From Notospermus geniculatus (taxonomy: Eukaryota; Nemertea; Pilidiophora; Heteronemertea; Lineidae): a stretch of 64,000 nt of DNA. Positions 10,650 to 20,780 of the stretch are shown one piece after another. The translations under genes were made by a program, and so were the position numbers. The DNA lies in assembly GCA_002633025.1 (NCBI GenBank), contig NMRB01001680.1:9246-73245 (forward strand), in the 5' to 3' direction. Numbering within the stretch: position 1 is the stretch's first letter; every line of letters begins with the position of its first letter. The notes beneath the pieces are model-generated. The model did not search any database and had not been told where the DNA came from. It saw nothing but the letters and a program-made list of their open reading frames with translations.

Positions 10650-13600
10650 ATGGGCCAGGAAAAAGTGGAGTGTAAAGTATGTAAAACAAGTGTGTCACGT
10701 ACAAATTTTGCAAGGCATAGAAAATCAAACAAACATCTTCAAAATCTGATCAAATTAGAACCAACGACGCAGTCAGCGCCACAATCATCAGCAAAACCAC
10801 AGTTGCAACCACAGAGTGGCGGCGTAGCCGAACCACAGCTGAAGATGAGGTCGAAGTTACCATCATGTATGTTAACAGGACCAGAAACAAAAAAGGAATA
10901 TTTTCCATTTAAACACTCTAAGATGAAACTAGAAGTTATCAAAAAATTTGGGAATAGAATAAATTTATATCAATGCAATTAAGAAATAATAAAATAGCAA
11001 AAGATGTAAAAGAATATCAAGATGAATTTATGCAACTTATATCAACCATTACATATATGCGTTTTAAAATAAGTTTATCATGTAAAGTTCAATTCTCTAA
11101 AGAGAACACTATCGTTACTCATAATATTCAATCACCGTTTGAAGTAGTTATCTCTGAACAACAAGGTAAAAGAATGTTACAAAAATCATTAAATTACATA
11201 AAAGTGCAAATTGATGAAAGGTATTTTAATGGAAGCGGTCTATCGTTAAACCAAATAGAATATATGGATATTTGGGTTGTTAAAATGAAAGAGCCAAAAG
11301 GTGGTCACTTTGTTCAATTACCTTTCAAAACTAAAGCGGTTATAAATGTAAAAACTAACGATCAGAAATGTTTTTTATGGTCTTTATTAGCAGCTAAATA
11401 TCCACCTAAAGATCATGTAAGTGAAATATATTCCTATAAAAAATATGAACATTCAATTAAAATTGATAACTTTCCGGTTTTGATAAAAGATATACCAAAA
11501 ATTGAGAAAGAGAATAATCTAAAGATTAATGTTTTTGGGATAGGAACTAAAAAAACCAACTCAAGCTCGATCCTAGATTATAGCCTTGAACCTTTATATC
11601 TTTCAAAGGATTACGAAGATGACGATGTTATTGATATTTTATACTACCAGGAGCATTATATGTATTTAAAAAATATTAACCTCTTCTTTAGAACAGATCA
11701 GAAAAATAGTAAACACCTATGCAGACGATGTATGAACGCTTTTTGTAGAATTGAAACATTAATAGAACATAAAAAGAAATGTGGTGAACATGATTATTGC
11801 GAAGTAAAAATGCCAATTGAAAAATATTCAACTCTGAAATTTAAAAACTATCACTTCAAGAATAAAGTACCTTTTGTTATTTATGCAGATTTTGAAAGTA
11901 TAAATATAGCACCACCCACAGAGCAAAATCAAAACGAAGATGACCCCGAGATCTTAAAAACTAAAAAGCTAAAATCACAAATTGCAGCTGCAGTTGGTTG
12001 TTATGTACATTCCGATTATCCAAATTTATGGCTAAGCAATTATTCATGTCACAGAGGGTCAGATGTTGTTGAAGTATTTTGCAATTGGTTAATAAATGTG
12101 GAAAATATTTTCAGTCAACTTCTAAAAACAAAAATTGAAATGGCCGTGCCGATGTTAACTCCAGAGGAGGAACAAGAATTTAGAAATGCTAAAGAATGTT
12201 ACTATTGTAAGGAAGATCTTTACGCTGACAGAGTTAGAGACCATGACCATTATAATGGGAAATACAGAGGTGCAGCACATAATCAATGCAACTTAAGAGC
12301 TAGAAATATAAACTTTGTTCCAGTTTTCTTTCATAACCTAAGCAACTACGATGCACATCTTTTCGTTAAAGAACTCACCAAGAAAACAGATAAAGACGTA
12401 AAAGTATTAGCTAAAACTGCAGAATGTTATATTTCGTTTCAATTCGGTTGTTTGAGATTTTTGGACTCATACAGATTTTTACAAGGTAGTTTAGATAATT
12501 GCACAAAATCTATGATTGACGAGGACTTTAAGATAACCAGATTCTATTATCCAAATGATGAGGATTTTAAGTTGTTAAGGAAGAAAGGATCTGTTCCATA
12601 TTCATTCTATACGTCTTTTGAAAGCTATAATGAAACAGGCTTAACTCCTGAGATGTTTTATGATGATCTTAAAAATGAAATGCAACCAATTTCAACTTAC
12701 GAAAGTGCTAAAGAAACATGGGATCACTTCAAATGCGCTAATCATGGAGAATTTATAGACCTGTACTTAAAATCAGATGTGTTACTATTAGCAGATTTAT
12801 TTGAGAGGTTTAGAGCTGTTAATCTAAAATACTTTGAAATTGATCCCTGTCATTGTTATTCATGTCCTGGATTAACTTGGCAAGCTGGTTTAAAATACAC
12901 GAATATAAACTTAGATTTGTTAACAGATTACGACACCCTGTTATCATTTGAAAAAGCAATAAGAGGAGGAATTTCAGGAATAATGGGAACAAGATATGTT
13001 AAAGCTGATGATAATCATAAACTATTATACGTCGATGCAAATAACTTATATGGATGGGCTATGATGCAATTTTTACCTGAGAAGAATTTTGTAAAATATT
13101 TTCCTAACTTTGAAGTAACAAAAGAACATGTGTTAAGTATTCCAGAAGATTCGCCTGTAGGTTACTATTTTGAAGTAGATCTAGAGTACCCAGAAAGTAT
13201 AAAGTTTAAATCTGTAAATTTCCCATTTTGCCCTGAATCTTTATTTATTCCAGATGATGAATTTTAATTCATCATCACTTAAAAGTGATTATCAGAAAGA
13301 AGTATTAGGGGAAGAAAAAAGACCAAAAGTAAATAAATTAATTCTAACCCCAAAAGATAAATTAAACTATATAGTACATTACCGACTATTACAGTTTTAT
13401 TTACAACAAGGTATGATTTTAAAGAAAGTTCATTATGTCATACAATTTTAACAAAGACAATGGCTTTCATCATACATTGATCATAATACTAAACAAAGAA
13501 TGCAAGCAACAACAGATTTTGAAAAGGACTATTTCAAATTGATGAATAATGCATTTTATGGGAAAACCCGTGAAAATATCAGAAACAGAAAAGATGTAGA

Positions 13601-14339
13601 ATTAGTTAATGATAATGACAGAGCTTTAAAACTTCAAAGTAATCCTAAATTTGATTCGAAAATTATATTTGACGAAGATTTATGCGCTATCTTAATGCGG
13701 AAAACATCGATAAGGTTTGATAAACCTATTTACATAGGAGCAACAGTTTTAGAGCTTTCAAAACTGTTAATGTATAAATTTTACTATGAGACTTTACAAC
13801 CGTATTTTGGGGAGAAAAACATAGAATTACTCTATCAAGATACGGACTCGTTTGTTTTAAAACTAAAAACAGATGATTTAACAAAAGATTTAATGAATTT
13901 AAAGGAGCATTTTGATTTCAGCAATTATCCAAGAGATCATCCATTATATGATACAAGTAAAAAGAAAGTCCCTGGTTATTTTAAGGATGAATTAGCTGGC
14001 GAAGAAATGATAGAATTTATAGCATTAAGAAGTAAAATGTATGCCTATAAAACCCGAAGTGATGAATCTAAACGTTTAAAAGGAATAAGTAAGCATGTAG
14101 TGAAAAAACATATAACATTTGACGATTATTTTGATTCACTACATGGTAGTAAAAAATTCAGTCATGACATGAGAACTTTGAGATCAGAAAAACATAATAT
14201 GTATGCGGAAGAAATAAACAAGAGAAGTTTAAACCCATTTGATGATAAACGATATATTTTGAGTAATGGTAAAATTACAGCACCATTTGGAGCTTATTAT
14301 GAAGCATTTATAGATTATAGTGATCTTGAATCAGCGTAG
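10650..14339 (+). pseudogene. Protein-primed family B DNA polymerase (broken in several places)
   Basis: Four reading-frame pieces form one gene. 10650-10982 carries an N-terminal C2H2 finger (CKVC...H...H). 10973-13267 has two further zinc-like clusters, the 3'-5' exonuclease motifs (YADFES ~11885, NYDAHLF ~12344, LKSDVLLLAD ~12768) and motif A (VDANNLYG ~13030). 13254-13451 is a short bridging piece. 13500-14339 has motif B (KLMNNAFYGKT) and motif C (YQDTDSF ~13835). Frameshifts lie near 10975 and 13260, and there is an in-frame TAA at about 13450. All catalytic motifs are still readable, so decay is recent. The gene would replicate the element. Confidence 0.92.
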
Positions 14340-14404
14340 CTGTCAACTAAGTTGAACCGGCATAGGAGTTCGGGTGTAAAATTTAGTAAATTTCTACTAA
14401 ATAA

Positions 14405-14581
14405 ATGGGAACCGACTACACCGTGACAATAGAAGGAAACATAGCATCTGGGAAAAGTACACTAATAGAACAGCTTCAACAACACTTTAACGTCATAACA
14501 GTCTTGCCAGAACCAATAGAAAAATGGAAAAATTGGAATGGTAAGAATCCCGAAGGGTCACCAAAGGTGAACATAAATTAA
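14405..14581 (+). pseudogene. Deoxynucleoside kinase N-terminus (dCK/dGK/TK2 type), interrupted
   Basis: The first ~47 residues are clearly a deoxynucleoside kinase. A P-loop IEGNIASGKST follows the start closely, and the PEPIEKW motif and NWNG segment appear at the expected spacing for nucleoside binding. Family members are about 200-260 residues; here the frame stops after 58. An ~400-bp non-homologous segment follows, then a short + strand frame in the same gene slot. The start has TAAATAAATG like the other genes of this element, so the kinase belongs to the Polinton and is not a host exon. It would have supplied dNTP precursors. Confidence 0.8.
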
Positions 14582-14984
14582 AGTAAATAGAGATGACACC
14601 TTTTTCATGATGAACTGAGTGTATTTTGGTCCGAAGACCCGATACAAGCTTTCGTCACTTACTGTGACTTCATCAGGTATGAGAAAATAAGGGAAAGCTA
14701 TACCAATATACACAAAATGAACTGTAAAAATATATTTAAAAACTGTAAAAATAATGACATTATTATGAAATACAGCAAATGTACTGGGAAAAACATGCAG
14801 ACGTTACACTGATTTGATAGAGTGGACGTCCAGTCATATTTAGCCCACAGCAATAAATATTCATTGCTGCAGTTTTAAAATTGTTGACTTTTTTCAAACT
14901 GGCCAAATAATTTTTGGGGACACTGTATGTTTTAATTGGATTAATATCAACCCAATAAGCAGAAAAGAAAATAGGCAAAAAAGT
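14582..14984. mobile_element. Insertion inside the kinase gene (retroelement-tail-like)
   Basis: The sequence does not resemble the AT-rich Polinton coding DNA around it. On the - strand it contains CTGATGAAGTCAC...GTGACGAAAGC followed by GGTCTTCGGACC and a conserved tail ATCATGAAAAAGGTGTCAT. The AACACCTTTTTCATGATCAAC at 41473 is related. Exact ends and target duplication are not clear. Confidence 0.4.
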
Positions 14985-15106
14985 GACAAAATAGATTTAT
15001 CCCTCTATGGAAAGCAAGTAGAAAAAGCTAAACGTTTTATTGAAGAAAAACAGTTGTGTTGTGAGTGGTATTATGATAATGAGATTCCATTTTGCATTAT
15101 TTACTG
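14985..15106 (+). pseudogene. C-terminal coding remnant, possibly of the kinase
   Basis: An open + strand frame ends with a stop at 15104-15106. It includes LSLYGKQVEKAKRF and CCEWYYDNEIP. Position and strand suit the end of the interrupted kinase gene, but I cannot recognise kinase motifs in it, so it could be the end of a separate gene. Confidence 0.35.
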
Positions 15107-15111
15107 AATTT

Positions 15112-15537
15112 TCACGAACTGAACCACCAAATAATTAAACCAGTACCGGTTAAACCACCAATTATCCACAAATATTCATAATGTTTCATATTTGTACTTG
15201 GTTGATAATAATCACTTAATTGAGGTTTTCTCCTTATTTCAACTTTATGAGTTGGATGATAATAATTGTATAAATCTAAAGCAGAATCAGCTTCTCTAAA
15301 ATCATGAGCTGATTGTTGCTCTTTCTTTAATTCAAGATTAACAAAGTCTATTGTTTGTTTTCTATGTTCTTCCCATTCAGTTTTTTCTTTCTGTAATTTT
15401 TCTTGTGCAAGATTATGTCTCTTCATTTCAGCGGCATAACCATCTTTATCTAATGTTTTAAACAAATAACCAGAACCGGTAAAAGCAAACGCATTAACTA
15501 AAGCACCACATATCATCATCCCAATAGCAGCAGCCAT
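15112..15537 (-). CDS. Polinton membrane/coiled-coil protein
   Basis: 141 residues with a hydrophobic, Gly/Ala-rich N-terminus (about 1-28), a long charged Lys/Glu helix (about 38-85) that should form a coiled coil, a PQLSDYY segment, and a C-terminal hydrophobic helix ending in Trp/Phe (about 120-141). I believe similar proteins occur in other Polintons and adintoviruses, but this is recognition by layout. The start is at TTAAATGG. It is the last gene of the minus-strand structural cluster and converges on the + strand genes. Confidence 0.65.
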   Translation of the reverse strand: MAAAIGMMICGALVNAFAFTGSGYLFKTLDKDGYAAEMKRHNLAQEKLQKEKTEWEEHRKQTIDFVNLELKKEQQSAHDFREADSALDLYNYYHPTHKVEIRRKPQLSDYYQPSTNMKHYEYLWIIGGLTGTGLIIWWFSS

Positions 15538-16236
15538 TTAATTTATCAAAAGTAAACTGTATTTTATCAAAGTGATTAAACATGTCGAGCTTTGCTCGCG
15601 TTCCACGATCGTCGAATTCATCGTCGTCGGCTTTGCCGCCACTTCGTGAAATTTCAAACTCATAATTTTCAAAAAATTCTTTTGCTCTATCTAGCTGCTT
15701 TTGAAATAAATCAAAATCTACTTTAGTACTCTTTTTAAGATTCTCTGTTGCATTTAAAGGCATAATATTTACCCAACTATCTCTAATTTCTAAGAAAGGT
15801 GAAGCATTAGAAAATTGTTTAAAATAGTGAATTGGAATAACGTGGTCAAAATGTTCATTAAATGGGTCTTTCTCTGCCATTTAATCCAATCATAAAAGAA
15901 CTTTTCACTGCACTTTAAAACAGATGAAAATATTCCTACCCGTGAAATAGTGTTTCTTATTTTCTCATAAATATATCTATCTTCATCATTATCTATTTTT
16001 TCTTGTCTATTTCTTTCCGCTATTTTTCTAGTGCATTTTTTACAAATACATTTTAAGGCAGAAGGAGAAAATTCTTCAAGCGGTTTTGTTTCTCCGCAGC
16101 ACAAATTATCACCTATACAGGTTCTCGTGCTTTCGCCTTCGATTAACTCAGTAGTTTCAAGTAGTTTTAATTTTTTCTTTAATTTTTGATTGATAATCGG
16201 CTTCGCCGTCACTTCGTGAATAATACTTCTCATCAT
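15494..16236 (-). pseudogene. HNH-type endonuclease (one frameshift)
   Basis: The 5' part (16236-15790) has a zinc cluster (CCGETKPLEEFSP then CICKKCTRK) and ends in YDWIKWQ. The 3' part (15880-15494) continues in another frame with FDHVIPI and later WVNIMPLN and EN..K, which is the HNH fold signature. One indel near 15880 separates them. An internal ATG at 15880 also has TAAATG context, but there the letters encode Ile-Lys-Trp in the upstream frame, so it is probably chance. Such nucleases are known in large DNA viruses and phages. The role here could be genome processing or homing. Confidence 0.65.
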
Positions 16237-16251
16237 TTAAAAATGTAAAAT

Positions 16252-16491
16252 TTATTTAAATGGTTTTCGTGGAATAATTTCATGTCTGTAGAAATATTCT
16301 AAAGTCATATTACTTGCGCCAGTTACAAGAGCAAGTTTTAAAAGTTCTTCAAAACTAAAACGACTTGGTGAACCAACATTTACCTTCAGAAGCATTCTCA
16401 GTAAATAACAGTAAAGTAATGTTGTTCCAGATACTAAAGTACTACGCCATAAAGAATTACCAACATATTTACTATCACCTTCCCAATCCAT
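16252..16491 (-). CDS. Small membrane protein (Polinton)
   Basis: 79 residues with a hydrophobic stretch around residues 20-37 and a second weaker one near 50-62, ending in a basic tail. It starts at ATAAATGG and lies 15 bp upstream of the HNH gene. I do not recognise the family. Position in the late cluster suggests a minor virion or membrane component. Confidence 0.5.
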   Translation of the reverse strand: MDWEGDSKYVGNSLWRSTLVSGTTLLYCYLLRMLLKVNVGSPSRFSFEELLKLALVTGASNMTLEYFYRHEIIPRKPFK

Positions 16492-16515
16492 TTATTTAGA
16501 AGGAATTCACGAAGC

Positions 16516-16790
16516 TTAGTATTGTAGCGAAGCTAATTGTTGATTGCTTATATTCACTTGTGCATCAGAAACAATAAACATGTGCATTTTGTATGATCCT
16601 TTCCCTGATTCTTTCGTAATAGCCAATTGTATTCCATCTTTTGTGTTTTAAAGTTTTTTACCAGAACCATGCAAAGTGTTGTCCTCTGTAGTTCTAAGAT
16701 CAATCCATAAACCATAATGATCTTTATCACCATAATATTTTTACAAAATCATTATTTCTTGGCGTATTTTAAAATTTAAAAGAAGTATTT
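16516..16790 (-). pseudogene. Hexon (major capsid, PY) C-terminal remnant
   Basis: Reading the minus strand, short frames give NDFVK, then YYGDKDHYGLWIDLR, TTEDNTLHGSG, and after an in-frame TAA, GIQLAI, KMHMFIVSDAQVNIS and a stop at 16516-16518. I recognise this block as the end of the Polinton/adintovirus hexon. A frameshift lies near 16738. The rest of the ~500-700-residue gene is missing, so the element lost its major capsid gene by deletion. 16790-16935 has no readable frame. Confidence 0.6.
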
Positions 16791-16935
16791 GATATAGAAA
16801 AGAATTTGCAGTTCGACTGTATGACTTTGAGAAGTCCCCCGATTTTATTTTCATGATTTGTTGCTTTTAGCCAAGTTAAAGAGAGAGCACTTGTGTTGAC
16901 TATGTAAACAACCCAGCCCACAAATCCGCCGTTAA

Positions 16936-18024
16936 TTATACCCGAATTTGCGCCGCAGATCGGGGTATGAACGGCATTTTGCTCCTAAGGCAAGAGATCG
17001 TAATGGCAGAACTTTCCTCCTGAATAACAATTGGTTCTGTTTCAAGTATTTCATAGGTTTCAAGAGTAAAATGAAACATTAATTTACATCCTCTAAAATT
17101 GACTACTTTTCCATTTTTATCAGTTATTTGAAATGTTAGATGATTTGTTGCTTTGTCTACTCTACGTGTGTAGTCGGGAATAAATCTTTGAAGTTCAATC
17201 TGGTCACCATCTTTAACTGGTATCGAACATAAAATATTTGAGTTCTGATTATTTTGAAGAGTATTTTGATGTAAATCACACCTTAGAAAGAGATTTGTAA
17301 CATAAAACGGTAATGGTCTAGTTGAATAGTATTTTCCTTTTTTATCAAATGTTTCCTGTTTAAATCCTAACCATTTATTAACTACTTGTATTAAAAATTC
17401 TGTTATTCGATCGTAGTTAGTAGTTTTTATTTTTCTTCCCTCTTCGTCAGGACCAGTTTGAGTTACGTCACTCAGTTTGATTGTAAACAAATTATTAAGT
17501 TTAAACTCATTATTTTCTGTTAATTCAATGATAATGTAATTATTACTATCGCAATGAAATTTAACATGTTTTATATCACGATCTTCTTTCATCTTCTGCC
17601 ATCTATTGCAAAACTCAGATAAACTAAAATGTCGGTTAAGTGGAAAATTATAATCAAAAAAAATTTTTACCACGAATTTATCATAATTATATTTTAGTTC
17701 CAAATTATCAATGCATAAATCAGTTGCTTGGTCAAACCTTTCAGCATATTCTTCTAGGCTTTCATTAGGATATCTTGGAACATTCATGGTTCTGGAGCAT
17801 GTATCTTCAGCATTTAGAATTTTACTTTTTTCATACCCACGATCAGTGACTAAAAAATGAAAAACTTTTACACTTTCTGGGAGAAAATCCTCGGTCCACC
17901 AAGAATTATAAAATGAAATATTTTTTAAAGTAATAGATTTTATTAGGTGATAATTCTCCAAACAAATTTCAAATGTAGCTTCTTCACATTCTGGTTGGTC
18001 TATGAAATAGTTTGTATCTGGCAT
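16936..18024 (-). CDS. Penton-like minor capsid protein (362 aa)
   Basis: An intact ORF starting in AATAAATG. The C-terminal third has the jelly-roll ending typical of Polinton minor capsid proteins, with LTFQITDKNGKVVNF then LMFHFTLE near residues 290-325. The N-terminal part is beta-rich and unfamiliar, and a short Ala/Ser-rich tail follows the jelly roll. A diverged copy of the last ~200 codons lies at 53219-53846 in a second Polinton fragment, which supports it as a standard gene of this family. It would form capsid vertices. It is one of the few undamaged genes in the element. Confidence 0.65.
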   Translation of the reverse strand: MPDTNYFIDQPECEEATFEICLENYHLIKSITLKNISFYNSWWTEDFLPESVKVFHFLVTDRGYEKSKILNAEDTCSRTMNVPRYPNESLEEYAERFDQATDLCIDNLELKYNYDKFVVKIFFDYNFPLNRHFSLSEFCNRWQKMKEDRDIKHVKFHCDSNNYIIIELTENNEFKLNNLFTIKLSDVTQTGPDEEGRKIKTTNYDRITEFLIQVVNKWLGFKQETFDKKGKYYSTRPLPFYVTNLFLRCDLHQNTLQNNQNSNILCSIPVKDGDQIELQRFIPDYTRRVDKATNHLTFQITDKNGKVVNFRGCKLMFHFTLETYEILETEPIVIQEESSAITISCLRSKMPFIPRSAAQIRV

Positions 18025-18126
18025 TTATTTAAGAGTAAATTGGTGGAGCTGATGGTAATGGTGGTGTAGAGTAATAGTAGTAATTATAGATATGGTTTAC
18101 TGTTGTTTCACGGTTTATTGTTGTGT

Positions 18127-18814
18127 TTACTGTTGTTTCAACTTTTCTATCATCTCTGATTGGGCTAGTTTCCTTCCTTCTTCTAAAAAAGTCTTTTTAA
18201 GTGCTTCCATATCAACGTTTTGAGTGGTAGCGGTAGTTTCTTTTTGTTTTTTTCTGATAGCATTTTTAAGGGTAATATATTTCTCCTTTTCACTGGTAAT
18301 TAATGAGAATTCTTCTTGGGTAATGTGGGAATCTGATAAAGCTCTACTAATTAAGTTATTAACTGTGTTTAATTTCGAGATAGCTAACATTCCTATTTTT
18401 TCATGTTTTTCAATTTTACTTTGAAATCTTTTAGCAAAAAAATTTAAAGTTGAAGAAATAAGTGCACCACCAATCGTTACGGCTCCTAATGCTAGTCCAA
18501 CTGGGGTTGCAATTACTCCGGCTAATGCGGTTACACCAACCGAGCCGGCAGCAACACTAAATTGTAAAATTTAAGAAATGATTAGTATAAGAGAAACCGT
18601 TAAATGCTTTCATGTATTTGGAATGTATTGCTCTTCGAAATTCTATTTCACTCTCAAAGAATTTTTTTATTTCTGATATATGTTGTAATCTAAACTTAGT
18701 CGAATCCGGTTCTTGTGGAGGTGGGTTAAACTGTTGAGGGTTGTAAGGTGGTAAATCTGGATACATTTTTTGCCAATTTTTCGGTCTTTTAGAATAACCC
18801 CAATATCTACTCAT
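18127..18814 (-). pseudogene. Polinton membrane-active virion protein (one frameshift)
   Basis: The 5' frame (18814-18557) starts MSRYWGYSKRPKNWQ and is Pro/Gln-rich, then helical, ending at FNGFSYTNH. The frame then shifts near 18555 into a Gly/Ala/Val-rich hydrophobic segment (VGVTALAG, GLALGAVTIGGAL) followed by a charged helix to the stop at 18127. The combined product would be ~230 residues. A Gly-rich hydrophobic hairpin in a small virion protein suggests a membrane-penetration or core-linking role, like adenovirus pVI; this is inference. The start is in ATAAATG. Confidence 0.6.
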
Positions 18815-18844
18815 TTATGAGAATGAAATTCTGCAGCTTCGTGT

Positions 18845-19605
18845 TTACTCAGATCTTATAACTATTTCGTACTGAATTTCCGCTTCATTAAATTTTATTT
18901 TTCTATTATTTTCATCTGTAATCCAAATTCTTAATTTGTTAAATCTTTCTAAGCAGGGTCTTCCTATCATGTCAGTCGTGTTATACTTGATTATCTCTCC
19001 AAAATCACATTTTTTAACTGGTAACCTAACGAATACGTCACTTTTCTCACCATTAAGGAGCATATGCTCTTTGTTTATTATATCACAATGAATTAGAAAA
19101 TAATTAAAAGGTCTAAAATTGATTGCAGAATCGCCTGTTATTATCCCTTTTGTTCTGCCTTTACAATTGGTCCCTTGTATCTATTATAGAGACCTAATAT
19201 TTTTTTTGCATTTTCTTCTACAAGGAAACTGTAATCAGCAACGGTTTTTCCTCTAGCTAAGTTAAATGTAATTTCTATTTTGGAATCATGAGGGCGTAAA
19301 TCAAAACTTATAAGATTCCTATCTAAACCTTTGTTCTGAAGTTGATTTTTAAATGCTCTGGTAAATTGTGCTAAATTATAAAAACCATCAGGTATATTTA
19401 GATATTTTCCTCGTCTGTCTATATAGATAACAAATGTATTATTATTTAAGTCATCTGAAATATTGTAAAAAGTACAGGGTATTCCTGCGTAAATAATTCT
19501 GATATTTTCTACATTTTCTACTTCTTCATCTAATTGGACTGTCAGATCATTTGCCTCTTGATCGGGATAATCCTTTGAGTTTATCATTAACATTTTTTCC
19601 TCCAT
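18845..19605 (-). pseudogene. Penton-like minor capsid protein 2 (PX type, one frameshift)
   Basis: The first frame (19605-19141) begins MEEKMLMINSKDY and contains beta-rich segments with FYNISDDLN and DRRGKYLNIPDGFY. The frame shifts at the A-run near 19147 and continues to 18845, ending with LRIWITDENNRKIKFN and a last strand YEIVI, which is the classic end of Polinton PX/penton proteins. The combined length of about 253 residues is right for PX. It starts exactly at the stop of the upstream gene (TAA followed by ATG). This is the second protein in the element with this jelly-roll ending. Confidence 0.65.
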
Positions 19606-19612
19606 TTACTCC

Positions 19613-20078
19613 ATAGAAAATGCGGTAGATTTTTGAGAGTTTTCATCTTCGGGCTTACTAGATTCAAATTTTACTGGTTCTTTAGGTGTCTCTTTAGGTT
19701 TAAAAACTTTATATTTTCCCCATTTACACCATACTATTACACCGCCAATAACTAAAACTGTTGGTAATACTAACCATGAAAAATTAGTTTGTGAGGGATT
19801 TTCTTCGGGTTGAGGCGCTGTATCAGGTTCTGGTTGGGGATCGGGATCGGCTCTGCCGTCGCTTTGTGATTCACTGGTTTAGGCTTATTATTTAGTAAAT
19901 TTTGTTTTCTCTTTTTTAATTCTTGAGATCGTCTTCCTAATTCTTTACTCCACGCTATCTGTTTTTCTGATCTGGGTTTTTTCGGCGGGGAAGTAGTAAC
20001 AGTCGGGGGATCATTTTTAGGAGGTAAAATTTCTTCTTTTATCTCAACATCGCTTCGTGTGTCAGCGTCCTCACTCAT
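19613..20078 (-). pseudogene. Single-pass membrane protein (one frameshift)
   Basis: The N-terminal frame (20078-19770) is acidic then Lys/Arg-rich and Pro-rich. Another frame takes over near 19870 and gives a Pro/Asp/Gln linker, a transmembrane helix with WLVLPTVLVIGGVIVW, and a charged tail ending in SMEE-like residues at 19613. The stop TAA directly abuts the next start ATG. The ORF starts right after the stop of the 233-aa gene. Function is unknown; the layout suggests a virion membrane anchor. Confidence 0.55.
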
Positions 20079-20780
20079 TTATTGAGATGATTTTTCTACC
20101 TGTTCAAGTTTTGTTTTATTTGGTCTTTCTGGAATTGTTGGAGCCTTGGGCGCTTCGCTGGGTTCAGTATAGCTAATATTAGTATAGCTAATATTTCCGA
20201 CAGTTATCAAACTCGTTGAAGCGATTGCCATTAAAGCACCCATTTTTAAAGTTAACCATCCAGTCCACTTGTCTACTTCCGTTCTCAGAATATAATCGTT
20301 GCTCAAATCTTCGTATAGTTTTTCTTCGTTTTCTATCGGTAAAAATAAACTAGCTAGTTTCGAATAAGATTTAAGTATTGTCTTACTAAAAGTGTCGTTA
20401 ACTCTAGTAGATAGTGTGCTTGTATAAATCCTGTGGAATTTTATTAAGTCTCGTTCAGACATGTTGTCTAGGTCGTTGAAAGTTAATTGTTTTCCAGTGA
20501 ACTCTTTTGTTTTACCAGTAGCAACTAAAATTTCTAAATCTCCTTTAGCTTGTTTAGCTTGTTCTGACAAGGAATTAGCAGAATTTTGACTGGTTGTAAC
20601 AGGTTTTTGACTAACATTTTGACTAAAATTAACTGGTAGTTGGCTGGTGTTGAAATTCTGTTGATTTCTTGTTGGGCCTTGTTGGTTTCTAGTTGGGGCT
20701 TGTTGGGGGTTAGTTGACACAAAACCAATGTCTTTCATTACGTTATCAACTAACTGGGTCTCTATATTTGTTAAGCTCAT
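20079..20780 (-). CDS. Polinton protein with Gln/Asn-rich N-terminus and hydrophobic helix (233 aa)
   Basis: An intact ORF. Residues ~25-85 are low-complexity with repeated NQQGPTRNQQ-like and SQN units. A predicted helical middle follows, then a hydrophobic segment MGALMAIASTSLITVG near 188-205 and a Pro/Lys-rich end. It begins in TTAAATGA, where its ATG overlaps the TGA of the ATPase gene, and its TAA stop abuts the next ATG, so the cluster is tightly packed. I do not recognise a family. Confidence 0.55.
   Translation of the reverse strand: MSLTNIETQLVDNVMKDIGFVSTNPQQAPTRNQQGPTRNQQNFNTSQLPVNFSQNVSQKPVTTSQNSANSLSEQAKQAKGDLEILVATGKTKEFTGKQLTFNDLDNMSERDLIKFHRIYTSTLSTRVNDTFSKTILKSYSKLASLFLPIENEEKLYEDLSNDYILRTEVDKWTGWLTLKMGALMAIASTSLITVGNISYTNISYTEPSEAPKAPTIPERPNKTKLEQVEKSSQ

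Noticed and set aside
14405-14581. Host kinase exon
   Set aside because: Start context, strand and position fit the Polinton gene series, and there is no donor site at the end.
15790-15880. The two HNH pieces as separate overlapping genes, because the second has TAAATG
   Set aside because: The first piece ends without the HNH core and the second lacks the usual upstream part. A single gene with one indel explains both.
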